NCBI GenBank assembly: GCA_026225235.1
Contig: JAMFSK010000098.1
Coordinates: 96,649 to 160,648, forward strand
Source: Burkholderiales bacterium
GTDB lineage: Bacteria; Pseudomonadota; Gammaproteobacteria; Burkholderiales; Burkholderiaceae
Length of the DNA stretch: 64,000 nucleotides
Direction: 5' to 3'
Position numbers and translations under genes: made by a program. Below, in pieces: positions 1 to 8,812 of the stretch; position 1 is the stretch's first letter; each line of letters begins with the position of its first letter. A model generated the notes under the pieces. It saw only the letters and a program-made list of their open reading frames with translations. It had not been told where the DNA came from and searched no databases.

Positions 1-527
1 GCATCCTCGGCAATGGTTCGCACGATATAGCCGCCCTTCTCTTCGGGCGGCAGCACTGCCGTCAGGCGCGCACGCACGGCTTCGCGCTCGGCTTCGCTTT
101 CGATCTTTTGCGAAATCCCGATATGCGGTTCTTGCGGCAAATAGACAAGGGTGCGACCGGCGATGCTGACCTGGGTCGACAGGCGTGCGCCCTTGGTCCC
201 GATCGGGTCTTTGATGACCTGGACCATCAGGGTCTGTCCGTCAAAGACGGTCTTCTCGATCGGCTGCAGGTTCGCGTTATGCGATTCGCCAGGCACACGC
301 GGATGCCAGATGTCGGCAACGTGCAAAAACGCAGCGCGCTCGAGGCCGATATCGATAAACGCAGACTGCATACCCGGCAGCACACGTACTACCTTGCCGA
401 GATAGACATTGCCCACACGCCCGCGCGATAGGGTGCGTTCAACGTGCAACTCCTGCACCGCACCCTGTTGAACGAGTCCCACCCGCGTCTCCTGCGGGGT
501 AATGTTGATCAGGATGTCTTCGTTCAT
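1..527 (-). CDS. rng: Ribonuclease G, N-terminal part (cut by window edge)
   Basis: This frame starts at an ATG (525-527) and runs open for 175 codons off the left edge. The translation begins MNEDILINITPQETRVGLVQ and contains GRVGNVYLGKVVRVLPGMQS and FIDIGLERAAFLH, the S1-like N-terminal block of the RNase E/G family. The start without a long leader and the absence of other domains here fit RNase G (CafA), which processes the 5' end of 16S rRNA and decays mRNA in the cytoplasm, rather than RNase E. It lies 28 bp downstream of maf on the same strand, the last visible member of the nadD-rsfS-rlmH-maf-rng row. The catalytic DNase I-like and zinc-link parts lie outside the window, so activity cannot be judged. 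Confidence 0.93.
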   Translation of the reverse strand, partial: MNEDILINITPQETRVGLVQQGAVQELHVERTLSRGRVGNVYLGKVVRVLPGMQSAFIDIGLERAAFLHVADIWHPRVPGESHNANLQPIEKTVFDGQTLMVQVIKDPIGTKGARLSTQVSIAGRTLVYLPQEPHIGISQKIESEAEREAVRARLTAVLPPEEKGGYIVRTIAED

Positions 528-555
528 GTTGTGATTATGGTCCCGGAATCGCTAT

Positions 556-1200
556 TCAGAATTCGACACGCGCCGCTCTCAAAAGCTTTGCGGTCTCGAA
601 CAACGGTAGACCCATGATACCGGAATAGGACCCTTCCATTCGCTCCACAAAACCCGCTGCGCGGCCCTGAATGCCGTAGGCGCCCGCCTTACCAAAAGGC
701 TCGCCGCTCGCGACGTAGGACTCGATCTGCGCATCGGTCATGGGCGCGAACCAGACTCTCGAAATGGACAGCGCAGCCTGCACGCCGGTGGCCGAACCCA
801 CCGCAATCGCCGTCAACACCTCGTGCTCGCGTCCGGCAAGCCGCGCAAGCATCTCGGCCGCGTGGGCAGCATCCGCCGGCTTGCCGAGAATCGCGCCATC
901 GATGGTCACGGTGGTATCGGCGGTCAGGATCGGCGCGGCGATAAGCCCGCCCTCGTTCAGCCGGGCCACCGCGGCCTCGGCCTTGGCCTGACACACACGC
1001 ACCACATAGTCCTGCGGGCTCTCGCCTGCGCGCTCGGCCTCGAGGGCTTCTGCGGCCTCGGCATCGACAGGCAGCAACAGTTCATAACGCACGCCGATCT
1101 GACCCAGCAGTTCGCGGCGGCGCGGGCTTTGAGAGGCGAGATAGATAAAAGACGATACGACGGAAGAGGACGAAGCGACTGAAGCGGAGGTCGGGCACAT
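556..1200 (-). CDS. maf: Maf-family nucleotide pyrophosphatase (YhdE type)
   Basis: Maf proteins hydrolyse non-canonical or methylated NTPs to NMP and diphosphate. The signature [11 protein letters not shown] is at about residues 22-32, and the catalytic-type Asp in TADTT is near residue 95. [13 protein letters not shown] and [11 protein letters not shown] in the C-terminal half resemble the YhdE (dTTP/UTP) branch more than YceF. I chose the ATG at 1198-1200, giving 214 aa. An upstream in-frame start at 1302 would overlap rlmH by 44 bp and add a non-conserved leader. Even so, about 17 Ser-rich residues precede the conserved core, so a non-ATG start closer to it is possible. It lies between rlmH and rng in the same orientation. 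Substrate specificity is inferred from motif resemblance only. Confidence 0.9.
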   Translation of the reverse strand: MCPTSASVASSSSVVSSFIYLASQSPRRRELLGQIGVRYELLLPVDAEAAEALEAERAGESPQDYVVRVCQAKAEAAVARLNEGGLIAAPILTADTTVTIDGAILGKPADAAHAAEMLARLAGREHEVLTAIAVGSATGVQAALSISRVWFAPMTDAQIESYVASGEPFGKAGAYGIQGRAAGFVERMEGSYSGIMGLPLFETAKLLRAARVEF

Positions 1201-1258
1201 GGAGAGTGTCGGCAGGAGGGCGCATTCGGCCTGAAGCGGAGCGCGCGGGCTGCGCGTC

Positions 1259-1729
1259 TCAGGCTCGATGATAAGGATGGTTCTGGGTAATCGTCCACGC
1301 ACGATAGAGCTGCTCGGCGAGCACCACTCTGACCATGCCGTGCGGCAGGGTCAGACTCGAGAGCCGCAGCAAGGTATCTGCACGCGCCTTGAGCGCCGGA
1401 TCCAGTCCGTCGGCGCCGCCGATCACAAAGGCGACATCGAGGCCATCCTGCTGCCAGCGCGGCAAACTCTGCGCCAGTTGCATGGTGGTCCAGTCCTTGC
1501 CGTGCTCGTCGAGCACGACGAGCCGGACTTTCTTGGGCAAGGCGGCTTCGATGCGCTGACGCTCGACCGACATCACGGTTTCGGCGGTCCGTGCGCCCGA
1601 ACGCAGCTCGGGCTTGATTTCGATCAGTTCGATGCGCAGCTCGGGGGGCATGCGCTTCGTATACTCGGCAAATCCGCTCGCAATCCAGTCAGGCATTTTG
1701 TGCCCGACCGCGAGCACATACAGCTTCAT
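1259..1729 (-). CDS. rlmH: 23S rRNA (pseudouridine-1915-N3)-methyltransferase RlmH
   Basis: RlmH is the SPOUT-fold enzyme that uses S-adenosylmethionine to methylate pseudouridine 1915 in helix 69 of 23S rRNA, on assembled 70S ribosomes. The 156-aa length is normal for the family. Visible hallmarks are the start [15 protein letters not shown], the SAM-site stretch [10 protein letters not shown] (about residues 101-110) and the C-terminal [14 protein letters not shown] tail. Its ATG overlaps the rsfS stop codon by one base (TGATG), so the two are probably translationally coupled. This is a common pairing of two ribosome-acting factors. Confidence 0.97.
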   Translation of the reverse strand: MKLYVLAVGHKMPDWIASGFAEYTKRMPPELRIELIEIKPELRSGARTAETVMSVERQRIEAALPKKVRLVVLDEHGKDWTTMQLAQSLPRWQQDGLDVAFVIGGADGLDPALKARADTLLRLSSLTLPHGMVRVVLAEQLYRAWTITQNHPYHRA

Positions 1730-2418
1730 CAGCCAGCCGAACGCGGCGTCTTACGGGCCGCGGTCTTGCGCGGTGCGCCCGAGGCGGTCTTGGTTGCCGC
1801 GCCGACTGCGCTCTTGCGTGCCGGTGCCTTGCGAGCCGGGGCGCCCGCTACTGCGCGCGTGCCAGTGGTTTTCGTCGCCGTGCTCCGGGTGCCCGTCGTC
1901 TTCGAGCCCGTCGTCTTGGTGCCCGTCGACTTCGTACCGGTCGTCTTGGTGACCGTGGTCTTCTTGGCAACGGTCTTCTTGGCGGCGGTCTTGCGTGCCG
2001 CCGTCTTGCGCGCGGGCGCGGCGTCTTCTTCGTCCTCGTCGGCCGTCACGTTGGCACCGCTAAACGCGGACTGCGTGCTCAGCTTGACCTTGACGGGCTT
2101 GTCGCCCCATATCTCTTCGAGGTTGTAGTACTGACGCAGCGCGGGCTGCATGATGTGGACAACGGCGTCACCGCAGTCGACCAGCACCCATTCGCCCACG
2201 TCTTCGCCTTCGGTGCTGATGATATGACCGCCGGCTTCCTTGACGCCTTCGCGCACGCTCGAGGCGAGCGCCTTGGTCTGGCGGTTCGAGGTGCCGCTGG
2301 CGACGATCACGCGATCGAACAGCGAGGTCAGGTGAGTCGTATTGAAGACTTTGATGTCTTGCGCCTTGACGTCTTCGAGACCGTCGATGATGACGCGTTG
2401 CAGCTTGAGAATGTCCAT
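1729..2418 (-). CDS. rsfS: Ribosomal silencing factor RsfS with a long basic C-terminal tail
   Basis: RsfS (Iojap/YbeB) binds ribosomal protein uL14 and blocks subunit joining in starvation. Residues 1-115 are a normal RsfS domain: a start like [18 protein letters not shown], then [18 protein letters not shown] and [10 protein letters not shown]. Most family members are about 105-130 aa. Here another ~105 residues follow: a short acidic stretch (DEDEED, about 128-132), then a Lys/Arg/Thr/Ala-rich tail with RKTAA and KKT units (138-155), TKTTG-type pentads (157-187) and a PARK/RKTAARK end. The tail resembles histone H1-like or nucleic-acid-binding tails and is probably disordered. nadD lies 3 bp upstream and rlmH overlaps by 1 bp, so this is an operon. 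Confidence 0.95.
   Translation of the reverse strand: MDILKLQRVIIDGLEDVKAQDIKVFNTTHLTSLFDRVIVASGTSNRQTKALASSVREGVKEAGGHIISTEGEDVGEWVLVDCGDAVVHIMQPALRQYYNLEEIWGDKPVKVKLSTQSAFSGANVTADEDEEDAAPARKTAARKTAAKKTVAKKTTVTKTTGTKSTGTKTTGSKTTGTRSTATKTTGTRAVAGAPARKAPARKSAVGAATKTASGAPRKTAARKTPRSAG
1858..1950 (-). repeat. 15-bp-type repeats coding for TKTTG pentads in the RsfS tail
   Basis: The DNA coding for RsfS residues 157-187 is an imperfect array of 15-bp units (on the plus strand, variants of gtcttggtgcccgtc). It yields pentads such as [15 protein letters not shown] and TRSTA. The units are diverged but stay in frame, so the array looks maintained as coding sequence. Confidence 0.75.
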
Positions 2419-2421
2419 TTT

Positions 2422-3090
2422 TTACGACTGGTAGAGATGATGTTGCCGGATATAGTGCCAGACACTGGCTGGTACATGTTCCGATGTAGGGTCCCGCGCG
2501 GCCAGACGGCTGCGCAGGTGTTCGCGGATATCGGTCGCCGAGATATCGAGTGCCAGTGCTTCATCGATCAATATATGACCGTGTGCGGACTGCGCGACCG
2601 TGGCAACGTCGGCACGGCGCCGCGCAATCTCGGCCTGGAGCGCCGCCGAGGCAACCTTCGCTTCGAAACCGGGGCGCGACTCGGCACAAATGTGCGCGTA
2701 ATCAAACAGCCGCGGCCACGCGTGCCACGTATCGAGCCGAACCAGCTGGTCGGCGCCGATCAGATACGACAGCGAGACATCGGGGCCGAGCCGCTCGCGC
2801 CACACAGCCAGCGTATCGGTCGTATAGGTCGGGCCACCCTGCTCGATCTCGTCGGTCGAAACCCACACGTGCGTACCGGGCAGCGACAACTGTTCGGCCG
2901 CAAGCCGCGTCATCGCGAGCCGATGTTCCGGGCTCGACACACCTGCTTTCTGATACGGCTGGCCGGCCGGCAACAACACCAGCTCGTGCAAGGCCAGCAG
3001 GCTTGCAAAACGTTGCGCCAACGCAAGATGGCCGTCGTGGATCGGATCGAACGTGCCGCCGAGAATGCCGATGCGGCGCCGTTCATTCAT
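2422..3090 (-). CDS. nadD: Nicotinate-nucleotide adenylyltransferase
   Basis: NadD transfers AMP from ATP to nicotinate mononucleotide, giving deamido-NAD, the penultimate step of NAD synthesis. The 222-aa protein carries the nucleotidyltransferase signature [12 protein letters not shown] (residues 11-22, including the (H/T)xGH element) and the C-terminal [10 protein letters not shown] motif that binds the triphosphate. SYLIGADQL and WHAWPRL in the middle are typical of NadD. It is followed after 3 bp by rsfS, a very common pairing. hemF lies about 200 bp upstream. No clear Shine-Dalgarno precedes the ATG at 3088-3090, but the N-terminus matches the family well. Confidence 0.96.
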   Translation of the reverse strand: MNERRRIGILGGTFDPIHDGHLALAQRFASLLALHELVLLPAGQPYQKAGVSSPEHRLAMTRLAAEQLSLPGTHVWVSTDEIEQGGPTYTTDTLAVWRERLGPDVSLSYLIGADQLVRLDTWHAWPRLFDYAHICAESRPGFEAKVASAALQAEIARRRADVATVAQSAHGHILIDEALALDISATDIREHLRSRLAARDPTSEHVPASVWHYIRQHHLYQS

Positions 3091-3290
3091 GCGCTAACGA
3101 ATCCGTATCGATCAACCGGGGGGCGGGTGCAACCCACATCGTCCGATCGTCCTGAGGCGCAGGGCAAACCTGCGTTTGCGTGTGCGCCGTGTGATCCAAC
3201 GATGCGTCTGACCCTCGGATCAGCCGCCCTTGCCATGTGCTCGCATGCCGCATCTTCTCACGTCTCCCGCAAGACCCTTGAAAATCTCTG

Positions 3291-4211
3291 TTAGACCCAG
3301 GCGCGCGGGATCAGGAAATCGCTGTACAAACGCTGCTCCTCCGACCCTGCATCGGGCTTCCAGTCGTAGCGCCAATGTGCAACCGGCGGCATCGACATCA
3401 GGATCGATTCGCTGCGGCCGCCGCTTTGCAGACCGAACAGCGTGCCGCGATCGAACACGAGGTTGAACTCGACATAGCGCCCGCGACGGTAACACTGGAA
3501 CGCACGTTCGCGCTCACCGTACGGATGGGCGTGCCGGCGTTCGACGATCGGCTGGTAGGCCGGCAGGAAGGCATCACCGACGCTGCGCATCATCGCAAAC
3601 CCTTGCTCGAACCCCAGTGCGTTGAAATCATCGTAAAAGATGCCGCCAATGCCACGCGGCTCGTTGCGATGCTTCAAAAAGAAATAGTCGTCGCACCACT
3701 TCTTGAAGCGCGGATGCAGATCCTCGCCAAACGGCGCCAAAGCATCGCGGCAGCCCGCGTGGAAATGCCGGGCATCGTCTTCGAAGCCGTAGTATGGCGT
3801 CAGATCCATCCCGCCGCCGAACCAGAACACCGGTGCATCGGTCGGATGCACAGCGACGAACACGCGCACATTCATATGCACGGTCGGGCAATACGGATTG
3901 AGCGGATGCAGCACGAGCGAGACGCCGAGTGCCTCGAAACTGCGCCCCGCAAGCTCCGGACGCGCCGCCGACGCAGACGGCGGCAAACGATCGCCGAGCA
4001 CATGCGAGAAACCCACGCCGCCGCGTTCGAAGATGGTGCCGCCTTCGAGCATCGAGGTGCGGCCGTTGCCGCGCAGCGGATCGGTCGGGAGCTTTTCCCA
4101 GACGTCAGTCACGAACGGGGTGCCGTCGAGCGCACCCAAGGTCCCGGTGATGCCAGCGTGCAGGTTCAGCAGGTACTGTCGGACGGCGTCCAGGTCGAGC
4201 GAAGCATTCAT
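3291..4211 (-). CDS. hemF: Oxygen-dependent coproporphyrinogen III oxidase
   Basis: HemF uses O2 to decarboxylate two propionates of coproporphyrinogen III to protoporphyrinogen IX in haem synthesis. The sequence shows HMNVRVFVA, the active-site region [40 protein letters not shown], and the C-terminal [21 protein letters not shown] chose the ATG at 4209-4211 (306 aa), which aligns with the usual family start. An in-frame ATG at 4247 would add 12 residues of no clear family match. It sits between purD and nadD on the same strand. An oxygen-dependent enzyme fits an aerobic organism. Confidence 0.96.
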   Translation of the reverse strand: MNASLDLDAVRQYLLNLHAGITGTLGALDGTPFVTDVWEKLPTDPLRGNGRTSMLEGGTIFERGGVGFSHVLGDRLPPSASAARPELAGRSFEALGVSLVLHPLNPYCPTVHMNVRVFVAVHPTDAPVFWFGGGMDLTPYYGFEDDARHFHAGCRDALAPFGEDLHPRFKKWCDDYFFLKHRNEPRGIGGIFYDDFNALGFEQGFAMMRSVGDAFLPAYQPIVERRHAHPYGERERAFQCYRRGRYVEFNLVFDRGTLFGLQSGGRSESILMSMPPVAHWRYDWKPDAGSEEQRLYSDFLIPRAWV

Positions 4212-4421
4212 CAAGTGAGTTTCCAGCGAAAGGAGAGGCGTATCCATGCCCAGGGCATGACATCGCTAAAGTATCTCAGATGACCGGAATGCTCAGACCG
4301 AGACAAATCGTCGCAGCGCTTAAGCGCGCCGGCCGACCCGTGGCGTTCGCGCGGCGTCCGTCGTGCAGTCGCTTCGACACCGCTCCGGTAGGCCTCACGC
4401 CCCTCGCTCGCTGCTAACGCC

Positions 4422-5696
4422 TCAATGTTTCCGGTTCAACGCGCGATAGCCGATGTCGCGCCGATACTGCATGCCGTCGAATTCGATCCGGTTGATCGTC
4501 TCATAGGCCGCCGACTGCGCACCACGCACCGAATCGGCGAGGCCGACCACGCAAAGCACACGGCCGCCGGTCGTTGTCAGCTTCTCATCGGCGAGCGTCG
4601 TGCCGGCATGAAAGGTCAGCGCGGTTTCCGTCTCGGCCGGAATGCCCGAGATCAGATCGCCCTTGCGGGGCGCCTCCGGATAACCATGCGCGGCGAGCAC
4701 GACACCCAGCGCCGTGCGACGGTCCCAGCTGAGTTCGACCGAGTCGAGTTCGCCGGCGATGGCCTGTTCGACGACTTTCGAGAAATCGCCCTTGAGCCGG
4801 GCCATGATCGGCTGCGTCTCGGGATCGCCCATCCGGCAGTTGAATTCGAGCGTTTTCGGATTGCCCTGCGCGTCGATCATCAAACCCGCGTAGAGGAAAC
4901 CGGTGTAACGAATGCCCTCTTTTTCCATCCCACGCACCGTCGGCTGGATGATTTCGCGCATCACCCGCGCATGCAACTGCGGGGTGACGATCGGCGCCGG
5001 CGAATAGGCGCCCATACCGCCCGTGTTCGGACCCTGGTCGGCGTCGAGCAGACGCTTGTGGTCCTGGCTCGAGGCGAGCGGCAGCACATGCTTGCCGTCG
5101 ACCATCACGATAAAGCTCGCTTCTTCGCCACTCAAAAATTCTTCGATCACGACGCGCGCACCGGCATCGCCGAGCGTGTTGTCGGCCAGCATCGAGTCGA
5201 CCGCCTGATGCGCTTCCTCGAGGCTCTGGGCCACCACCACGCCCTTGCCCGCCGCAAGTCCGTCCGCCTTGACGACGATCGGTGCACCCTTCAGGTCCAG
5301 GTAGGCATGCGCAGCCGCGGCATCGGTGAAGGTCTCGTATTCCGCCGTCGGAATGCCGTGGCGCTTCATGAAGGCCTTCGCAAAATCCTTCGAGCTTTCG
5401 AGCTGGGCAGCTTCCTGCGTCGGGCCGAATACCTTGAGTCCGCGCGAGCGAAACAGGTTGACGATGCCCGCCGCCAGCGGTGCCTCGGGGCCGACCAGCG
5501 TGAACGCGATGCCTTCCTTGACGACAAAGTCGGCGAGCGCCGCGAGGTCGGTAATCGGCACATTGCGCAGACGTTCGTCGAGCGCGGTGCCACCGTTTCC
5601 GGGGGCCACGTACACGAGTTGCACGCGCGGCGACTGCGCGAGTTTCCATGCGAGCGCGTGTTCGCGGCCGCCTGAACCGACTACCAATACCTTCAT
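4422..5696 (-). CDS. purD: Phosphoribosylamine-glycine ligase (GAR synthetase)
   Basis: PurD ligates glycine to phosphoribosylamine with ATP, the second step of purine synthesis. The 424-aa length is normal. The N-domain begins MKVLVVGSGGREHALAWKL. The ATP-grasp core shows VKADGLAAGKGVVVA, DQGPNTGGMGAYSPAP and EFNCRMGDPETQ, the last supplying metal-binding residues. A good ribosome site (GGGGA) lies about 6 bases before the ATG at 5694-5696. It is 40 bp downstream of the yebC-family gene on the same strand. PurT, the formate-dependent enzyme of the next step, is also in this window, at 26683-27900. Confidence 0.97.
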   Translation of the reverse strand: MKVLVVGSGGREHALAWKLAQSPRVQLVYVAPGNGGTALDERLRNVPITDLAALADFVVKEGIAFTLVGPEAPLAAGIVNLFRSRGLKVFGPTQEAAQLESSKDFAKAFMKRHGIPTAEYETFTDAAAAHAYLDLKGAPIVVKADGLAAGKGVVVAQSLEEAHQAVDSMLADNTLGDAGARVVIEEFLSGEEASFIVMVDGKHVLPLASSQDHKRLLDADQGPNTGGMGAYSPAPIVTPQLHARVMREIIQPTVRGMEKEGIRYTGFLYAGLMIDAQGNPKTLEFNCRMGDPETQPIMARLKGDFSKVVEQAIAGELDSVELSWDRRTALGVVLAAHGYPEAPRKGDLISGIPAETETALTFHAGTTLADEKLTTTGGRVLCVVGLADSVRGAQSAAYETINRIEFDGMQYRRDIGYRALNRKH

Positions 5697-5736
5697 GTGA
5701 ATCCCCGAGCTTTGAAATCGTACTACTGAGAAGGCG

Positions 5737-6465
5737 TCAGGCCTCTTCGATCACCGCGTTTGTATACACTTCCTGCACGTCGTCGAGGTTTTCGAGCGCA
5801 TCGAGCAGCTTTTGCATCTTGAGCGCGTCGTCGCCGGCAAACGTCACTTCCGTCTGCGGTTTCATCGTGACTTCGGCGAGTTCCGCCTTGAAGCCCGACG
5901 CTTCCAGCGCGACCTTGACCTTCTCGAAATCGTGCGGCGGGCAGATCACTTCGATGCTGCCGTCTTCATTGGTCGTCACGTCATCGGCACCGCCCTCGAG
6001 CGCCGCTTCCATCAGCGCGTCTTCCGACGTGCCGGGTGCAAACAGGAACTGGCCGACGTGGTCGAACATGAACGCCACCGAACCGTCCGTGCCCATGTTG
6101 CCGCCAAATTTCGAGAACGCATGGCGCACTTCGGCCACGGTACGAATCCGGTTATCCGTCATGGTGTCGACGATGATCGCCGCGCCGCTGAGCCCATAGC
6201 CTTCGTAGCGAATTTCTTCGTAGTTCACGCCGTCGAGAGCGCCCGCGCCGCGCTGAATCGCGCGCTGGACGTTGTCCTTCGGCATGTTCGCTTCGGCGGC
6301 CTTTTCAACGCCGAGGCGCAGGCGCGGATTGATCGAGACGTCGCCGCCGCCCAGGCGTGCGGCGACGGTGATTTCCTTGATCAGGCGGGTCCAGATCTTG
6401 CCGCGCTTTGCATCCGTAGCGGCCTTCTTGTGTTTGATATTGGCCCATTTGGAGTGACCGGCCAT
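5737..6465 (-). CDS. YebC/PmpR-family protein
   Basis: The protein starts [20 protein letters not shown], the hallmark of the YebC/TACO1 family, and is 242 aa as expected. The start is supported by GGAGAA about 7 bases upstream; longer in-frame readings add an unrelated leader. Family members have been described as DNA-binding regulators (PmpR) and as factors that relieve ribosome stalling at proline stretches. The sequence does not settle which applies. The three-domain family layout is intact, with [19 protein letters not shown] and [16 protein letters not shown] visible. It lies between upp and purD in the same orientation. Confidence 0.95.
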   Translation of the reverse strand: MAGHSKWANIKHKKAATDAKRGKIWTRLIKEITVAARLGGGDVSINPRLRLGVEKAAEANMPKDNVQRAIQRGAGALDGVNYEEIRYEGYGLSGAAIIVDTMTDNRIRTVAEVRHAFSKFGGNMGTDGSVAFMFDHVGQFLFAPGTSEDALMEAALEGGADDVTTNEDGSIEVICPPHDFEKVKVALEASGFKAELAEVTMKPQTEVTFAGDDALKMQKLLDALENLDDVQEVYTNAVIEEA

Positions 6466-6604
6466 AGAAATTCTCCGTGGCACGCATGGCGCGTGCACTG
6501 CTATCTTGTATGCGTTCGTTGACTCGGTTCTGGCGGCGCGATCTGCCGCAGCAGGTATGACTCGAAACCCGCCCGACCGGACAGCGATTTTAGCACGCCG
6601 GCCT

Positions 6605-7297
6605 TTAGTTCTTCGTTCCGAACAGCCGGTCGCCCGCATCGCCGAGGCCCGGCACGATATAGGCCATCTCGTTCAGATGCGAGTCGAGCGAGGCGACAAA
6701 CAGATGCACGTCGGGATGCGCATCGTGGAACACCCTGACGCCTTCGGGCGCCGCCACCAGGGCCAGAAACCGGATTGAGTCACCGCTCACGCCGCGTTTT
6801 TTCAATACATCGACGGCATGCGCCGCCGAATAGCCCGTCGCGACCATCGGGTCGCACAGGATGAACGTGCGCTCCTCGAGATCGGGCGGCAGCTTGACCA
6901 GATACTCGACCGGCCGATGGCTCTCATGGTCGCGATAAACGCCGATATGGCCCACGCGTGCCGACGGAATCAGCTCGAGCAGCCCGTCGGACATGCCCAC
7001 GCCCGCGCGCAGCACCGGCACGATCGCAAGCTTCTTGCCGGCAATCACGGGCGCGTCGTACTCGGTGAGCGGCGTCTCGATCTTGCGCGTGGTCAGCGGC
7101 AGGCTGCGCGTGATCTCATAGCCCATCAGCAAGGTGATTTCGCGCAGCAAATCACGAAAGGTCCGCGTCGACGTGTTCTTGTCGCGCATATGCGTGAGCT
7201 TGTGCTGGATCAGCGGGTGATTGAGGATCGTGAGATTCGGGAAGCGCGGATCGTAGTGCGTGCCCAGGACGGGCGTGTCGGTTTGGCTGTCTGTCAT
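6605..7297 (-). CDS. upp: Uracil phosphoribosyltransferase
   Basis: Upp salvages uracil to UMP using PRPP. Diagnostic pieces are [46 protein letters not shown] and the PRPP-binding loop [19 protein letters not shown], followed by [13 protein letters not shown] at the C-terminus, where the uracil-specific loop lies. I chose the ATG at 7295-7297 (230 aa), slightly longer than the usual 208-216 aa. A start at 7396 would add a non-conserved leader. It is divergent from the SDR gene at 7481; the shared 183-bp gap must hold both promoters. Confidence 0.95.
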   Translation of the reverse strand: MTDSQTDTPVLGTHYDPRFPNLTILNHPLIQHKLTHMRDKNTSTRTFRDLLREITLLMGYEITRSLPLTTRKIETPLTEYDAPVIAGKKLAIVPVLRAGVGMSDGLLELIPSARVGHIGVYRDHESHRPVEYLVKLPPDLEERTFILCDPMVATGYSAAHAVDVLKKRGVSGDSIRFLALVAAPEGVRVFHDAHPDVHLFVASLDSHLNEMAYIVPGLGDAGDRLFGTKN

Positions 7298-7436
7298 GAC
7301 CGGGGAAGGCACGTTGGCTTCGGGGGAAGCGGGTGTCCGAAGTGTAGCGAATTTGCCGTGCGCCGGACATGCGGCGACGCCCCGCCGCGCGCGCAAAGCC
7401 TTTGCCGATGCGTGGGCGCCACGCGGGCCGATCCCC

Positions 7437-7442
7437 TAGAAT
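7437..7442 (+). promoter_or_regulatory. Possible -10 element of the SDR gene
   Basis: TAGAAT lies 38 bases before the SDR start codon. No good -35 hexamer is visible at the normal spacing, so this is only a candidate. The SDR ATG itself has a good ribosome site, GGAG with a 6-base spacer. Confidence 0.3.
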
Positions 7443-7480
7443 GAAGCCCTTGCGAGTCGGATGAATCTCTGGAGAACACG

Positions 7481-8260
7481 ATGGACTTGGGAATTGCGGG
7501 TCGCCGCGCGCTGGTGTGCGCATCGAGCAAGGGACTGGGGCGCGGCTGCGCCGAAGCCCTGGCAGCCGAAGGCGCCGAAGTGACGATTCTGGCGCGCACG
7601 CGCGAGACGCTGGAAGAGACGGCCGAGGCCATTCGCACCAAAACAGGCGCCCGGGTCATCGCGGTCGCCTGCGACATCACCACGCCCGAAGGCCGCACTG
7701 CCGCGCTGGCGGCCTGCCCCGAGCCCGATATTCTCGTGAACAATGCAGGCGGGCCGCCGCCCGGCGATTTCCACGACTGGGAGCGCGACGACTGGATCGC
7801 CGCGCTCGACGGCAATATGCTCACGCCGATCGAGCTGATCCGTCAGACCATCGATGGCATGGTCGCGCGGCGCTTCGGGCGCATCGTCAACATCACCAGT
7901 TCGTCGGTCAAGGCGCCCATCGAGGTGCTCGGCCTGTCCAACGGCGCGCGCTCGGGGCTGACGGGTTTTGTCGCGGGCGTCGCGCGCCGCTACGTCTCGC
8001 ATAACGTCACGATCAACAACCTGCTGCCCGGCTCATTCGACACCGACCGCATCGCCAAGATGCTCGACGCGGTCGCGAAGAAGTCCAACGTGAGCGTTGA
8101 CGAAATCCGGGCACAACGGGAAAAGGGCATTCCGGCCGGCCGTTTTGGCCAGCCCGCGGAGTTCGGCGCTGCCTGCGCGTTTCTTTGCAGCACGCATGCA
8201 AGCTATATCACTGGGCAAAACTGGCTCGTCGACGGCGGCGCCTATCCGGGCACGTACTAG
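7481..8260 (+). CDS. SDR-fold oxidoreductase-like protein lacking catalytic Tyr/Lys
   Basis: This 259-aa protein has a short-chain dehydrogenase/reductase fold. ASSKGLGRG (residues 14-22) stands in for the TGxxxGxG cofactor loop, [12 protein letters not shown] (84-95) matches the NNAG motif, and INNLLPGSF and [15 protein letters not shown] are typical of the C-terminal half. The Ser of the active site is present (SSS, about 140-142). Where the YxxxK pair should be, the sequence reads SNGAR (153-157), so Tyr is replaced by Ser and Lys by Arg. This agrees with a known divergent subgroup of beta-ketoacyl-ACP-reductase-like SDRs with imperfect motifs. Substrate and even catalysis are unknown. The start has a good GGAG site. 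mgsA follows after 49 bp. Confidence 0.92.
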   Translation: MDLGIAGRRALVCASSKGLGRGCAEALAAEGAEVTILARTRETLEETAEAIRTKTGARVIAVACDITTPEGRTAALAACPEPDILVNNAGGPPPGDFHDWERDDWIAALDGNMLTPIELIRQTIDGMVARRFGRIVNITSSSVKAPIEVLGLSNGARSGLTGFVAGVARRYVSHNVTINNLLPGSFDTDRIAKMLDAVAKKSNVSVDEIRAQREKGIPAGRFGQPAEFGAACAFLCSTHASYITGQNWLVDGGAYPGTY

Positions 8261-8309
8261 AGGCGGCCACGCATTTGAAGCACCGTTCACACAACAAGGA
8301 GACTGGTCA

Positions 8310-8699
8310 ATGAAGACCCGCATCGCGCTGATCGCGCACGACAGAAAGAAGGACGATATCGTGGCCCTCGCCGGGGATTTCGTCGACACCCTCCGGCAAT
8401 GCGACCTCGTCGCGACCGGCACGACCGGCCAGTTGCTGATCGATGCCTGGAAGCTGACCGTCGAACGCAAGCTCTCCGGGCCGCATGGCGGCGACCTGCA
8501 GATTGGCGCCGAGCTGGCCGAAGGCCGTGTGCAGATGGTGGTGTTCCTGCGCGATCCGATGACCCCGCAGCCGCACGAGCCGGATATCAATGCGCTGGTG
8601 CGTGCCTGCGACGTCCACAACGTCGCCTGCGCTACCAATCTCTCCACAGCGCGCATGTTGCTCGACCGGCTCGAACTCGATCTGAAAGGGGTGGGCTGA
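8310..8699 (+). CDS. mgsA: Methylglyoxal synthase
   Basis: MgsA converts dihydroxyacetone phosphate to methylglyoxal and phosphate, a bypass that relieves sugar-phosphate build-up. The 129-aa protein shows ALIAHDRKK (residues 6-13), the phosphate-binding ATGTTGQ (35-41), [17 protein letters not shown] (56-72), FLRDP with the catalytic Asp near 82, and the [16 protein letters not shown] segment. AAGGAG with an 8-base spacer supports the ATG at 8310. A longer in-frame reading inside the SDR gene is spurious. It probably shares a transcript with the SDR gene. Confidence 0.96.
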   Translation: MKTRIALIAHDRKKDDIVALAGDFVDTLRQCDLVATGTTGQLLIDAWKLTVERKLSGPHGGDLQIGAELAEGRVQMVVFLRDPMTPQPHEPDINALVRACDVHNVACATNLSTARMLLDRLELDLKGVG

Positions 8700-8723
8700 G
8701 CGGCCAGCCGCGACATGACCTTT

Positions 8724-8752
8724 TTATGACTAAGGGTTTTCCTTAATACAAT
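8724..8752 (+). promoter_or_regulatory. Putative chemoreceptor promoter with a palindromic spacer
   Basis: A TACAAT -10-like hexamer (8747-8752) follows a weak -35-like TTATGA (8724-8729) at 17-base spacing. The spacer contains the perfect inverted repeat TAAGG-GTTTT-CCTTA (8731-8745). A site between -35 and -10 would suit a regulator. It does not match the sigma-28 consensus at the correct spacing. This is inferred from sequence only. Confidence 0.4.
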
Positions 8753-8812
8753 TGCCTTATTCGGTCTGTACCTTCGCCTGCTCGGGGAATGAAGTAAACA
8801 GGCAGATAAAAG

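Noticed and set aside
4316..4327. Perfect 12-bp palindrome GCGCTTAAGCGC between purD and hemF
   Set aside because: It has no loop or T run and no visible promoter overlap; such a short GC palindrome can occur by chance.
8731..8752. Sigma-28 (flagellar) promoter for the chemoreceptor
   Set aside because: TAAGGGTT and GCCTTATT resemble the two halves of the consensus but are 15 rather than about 11 bases apart.
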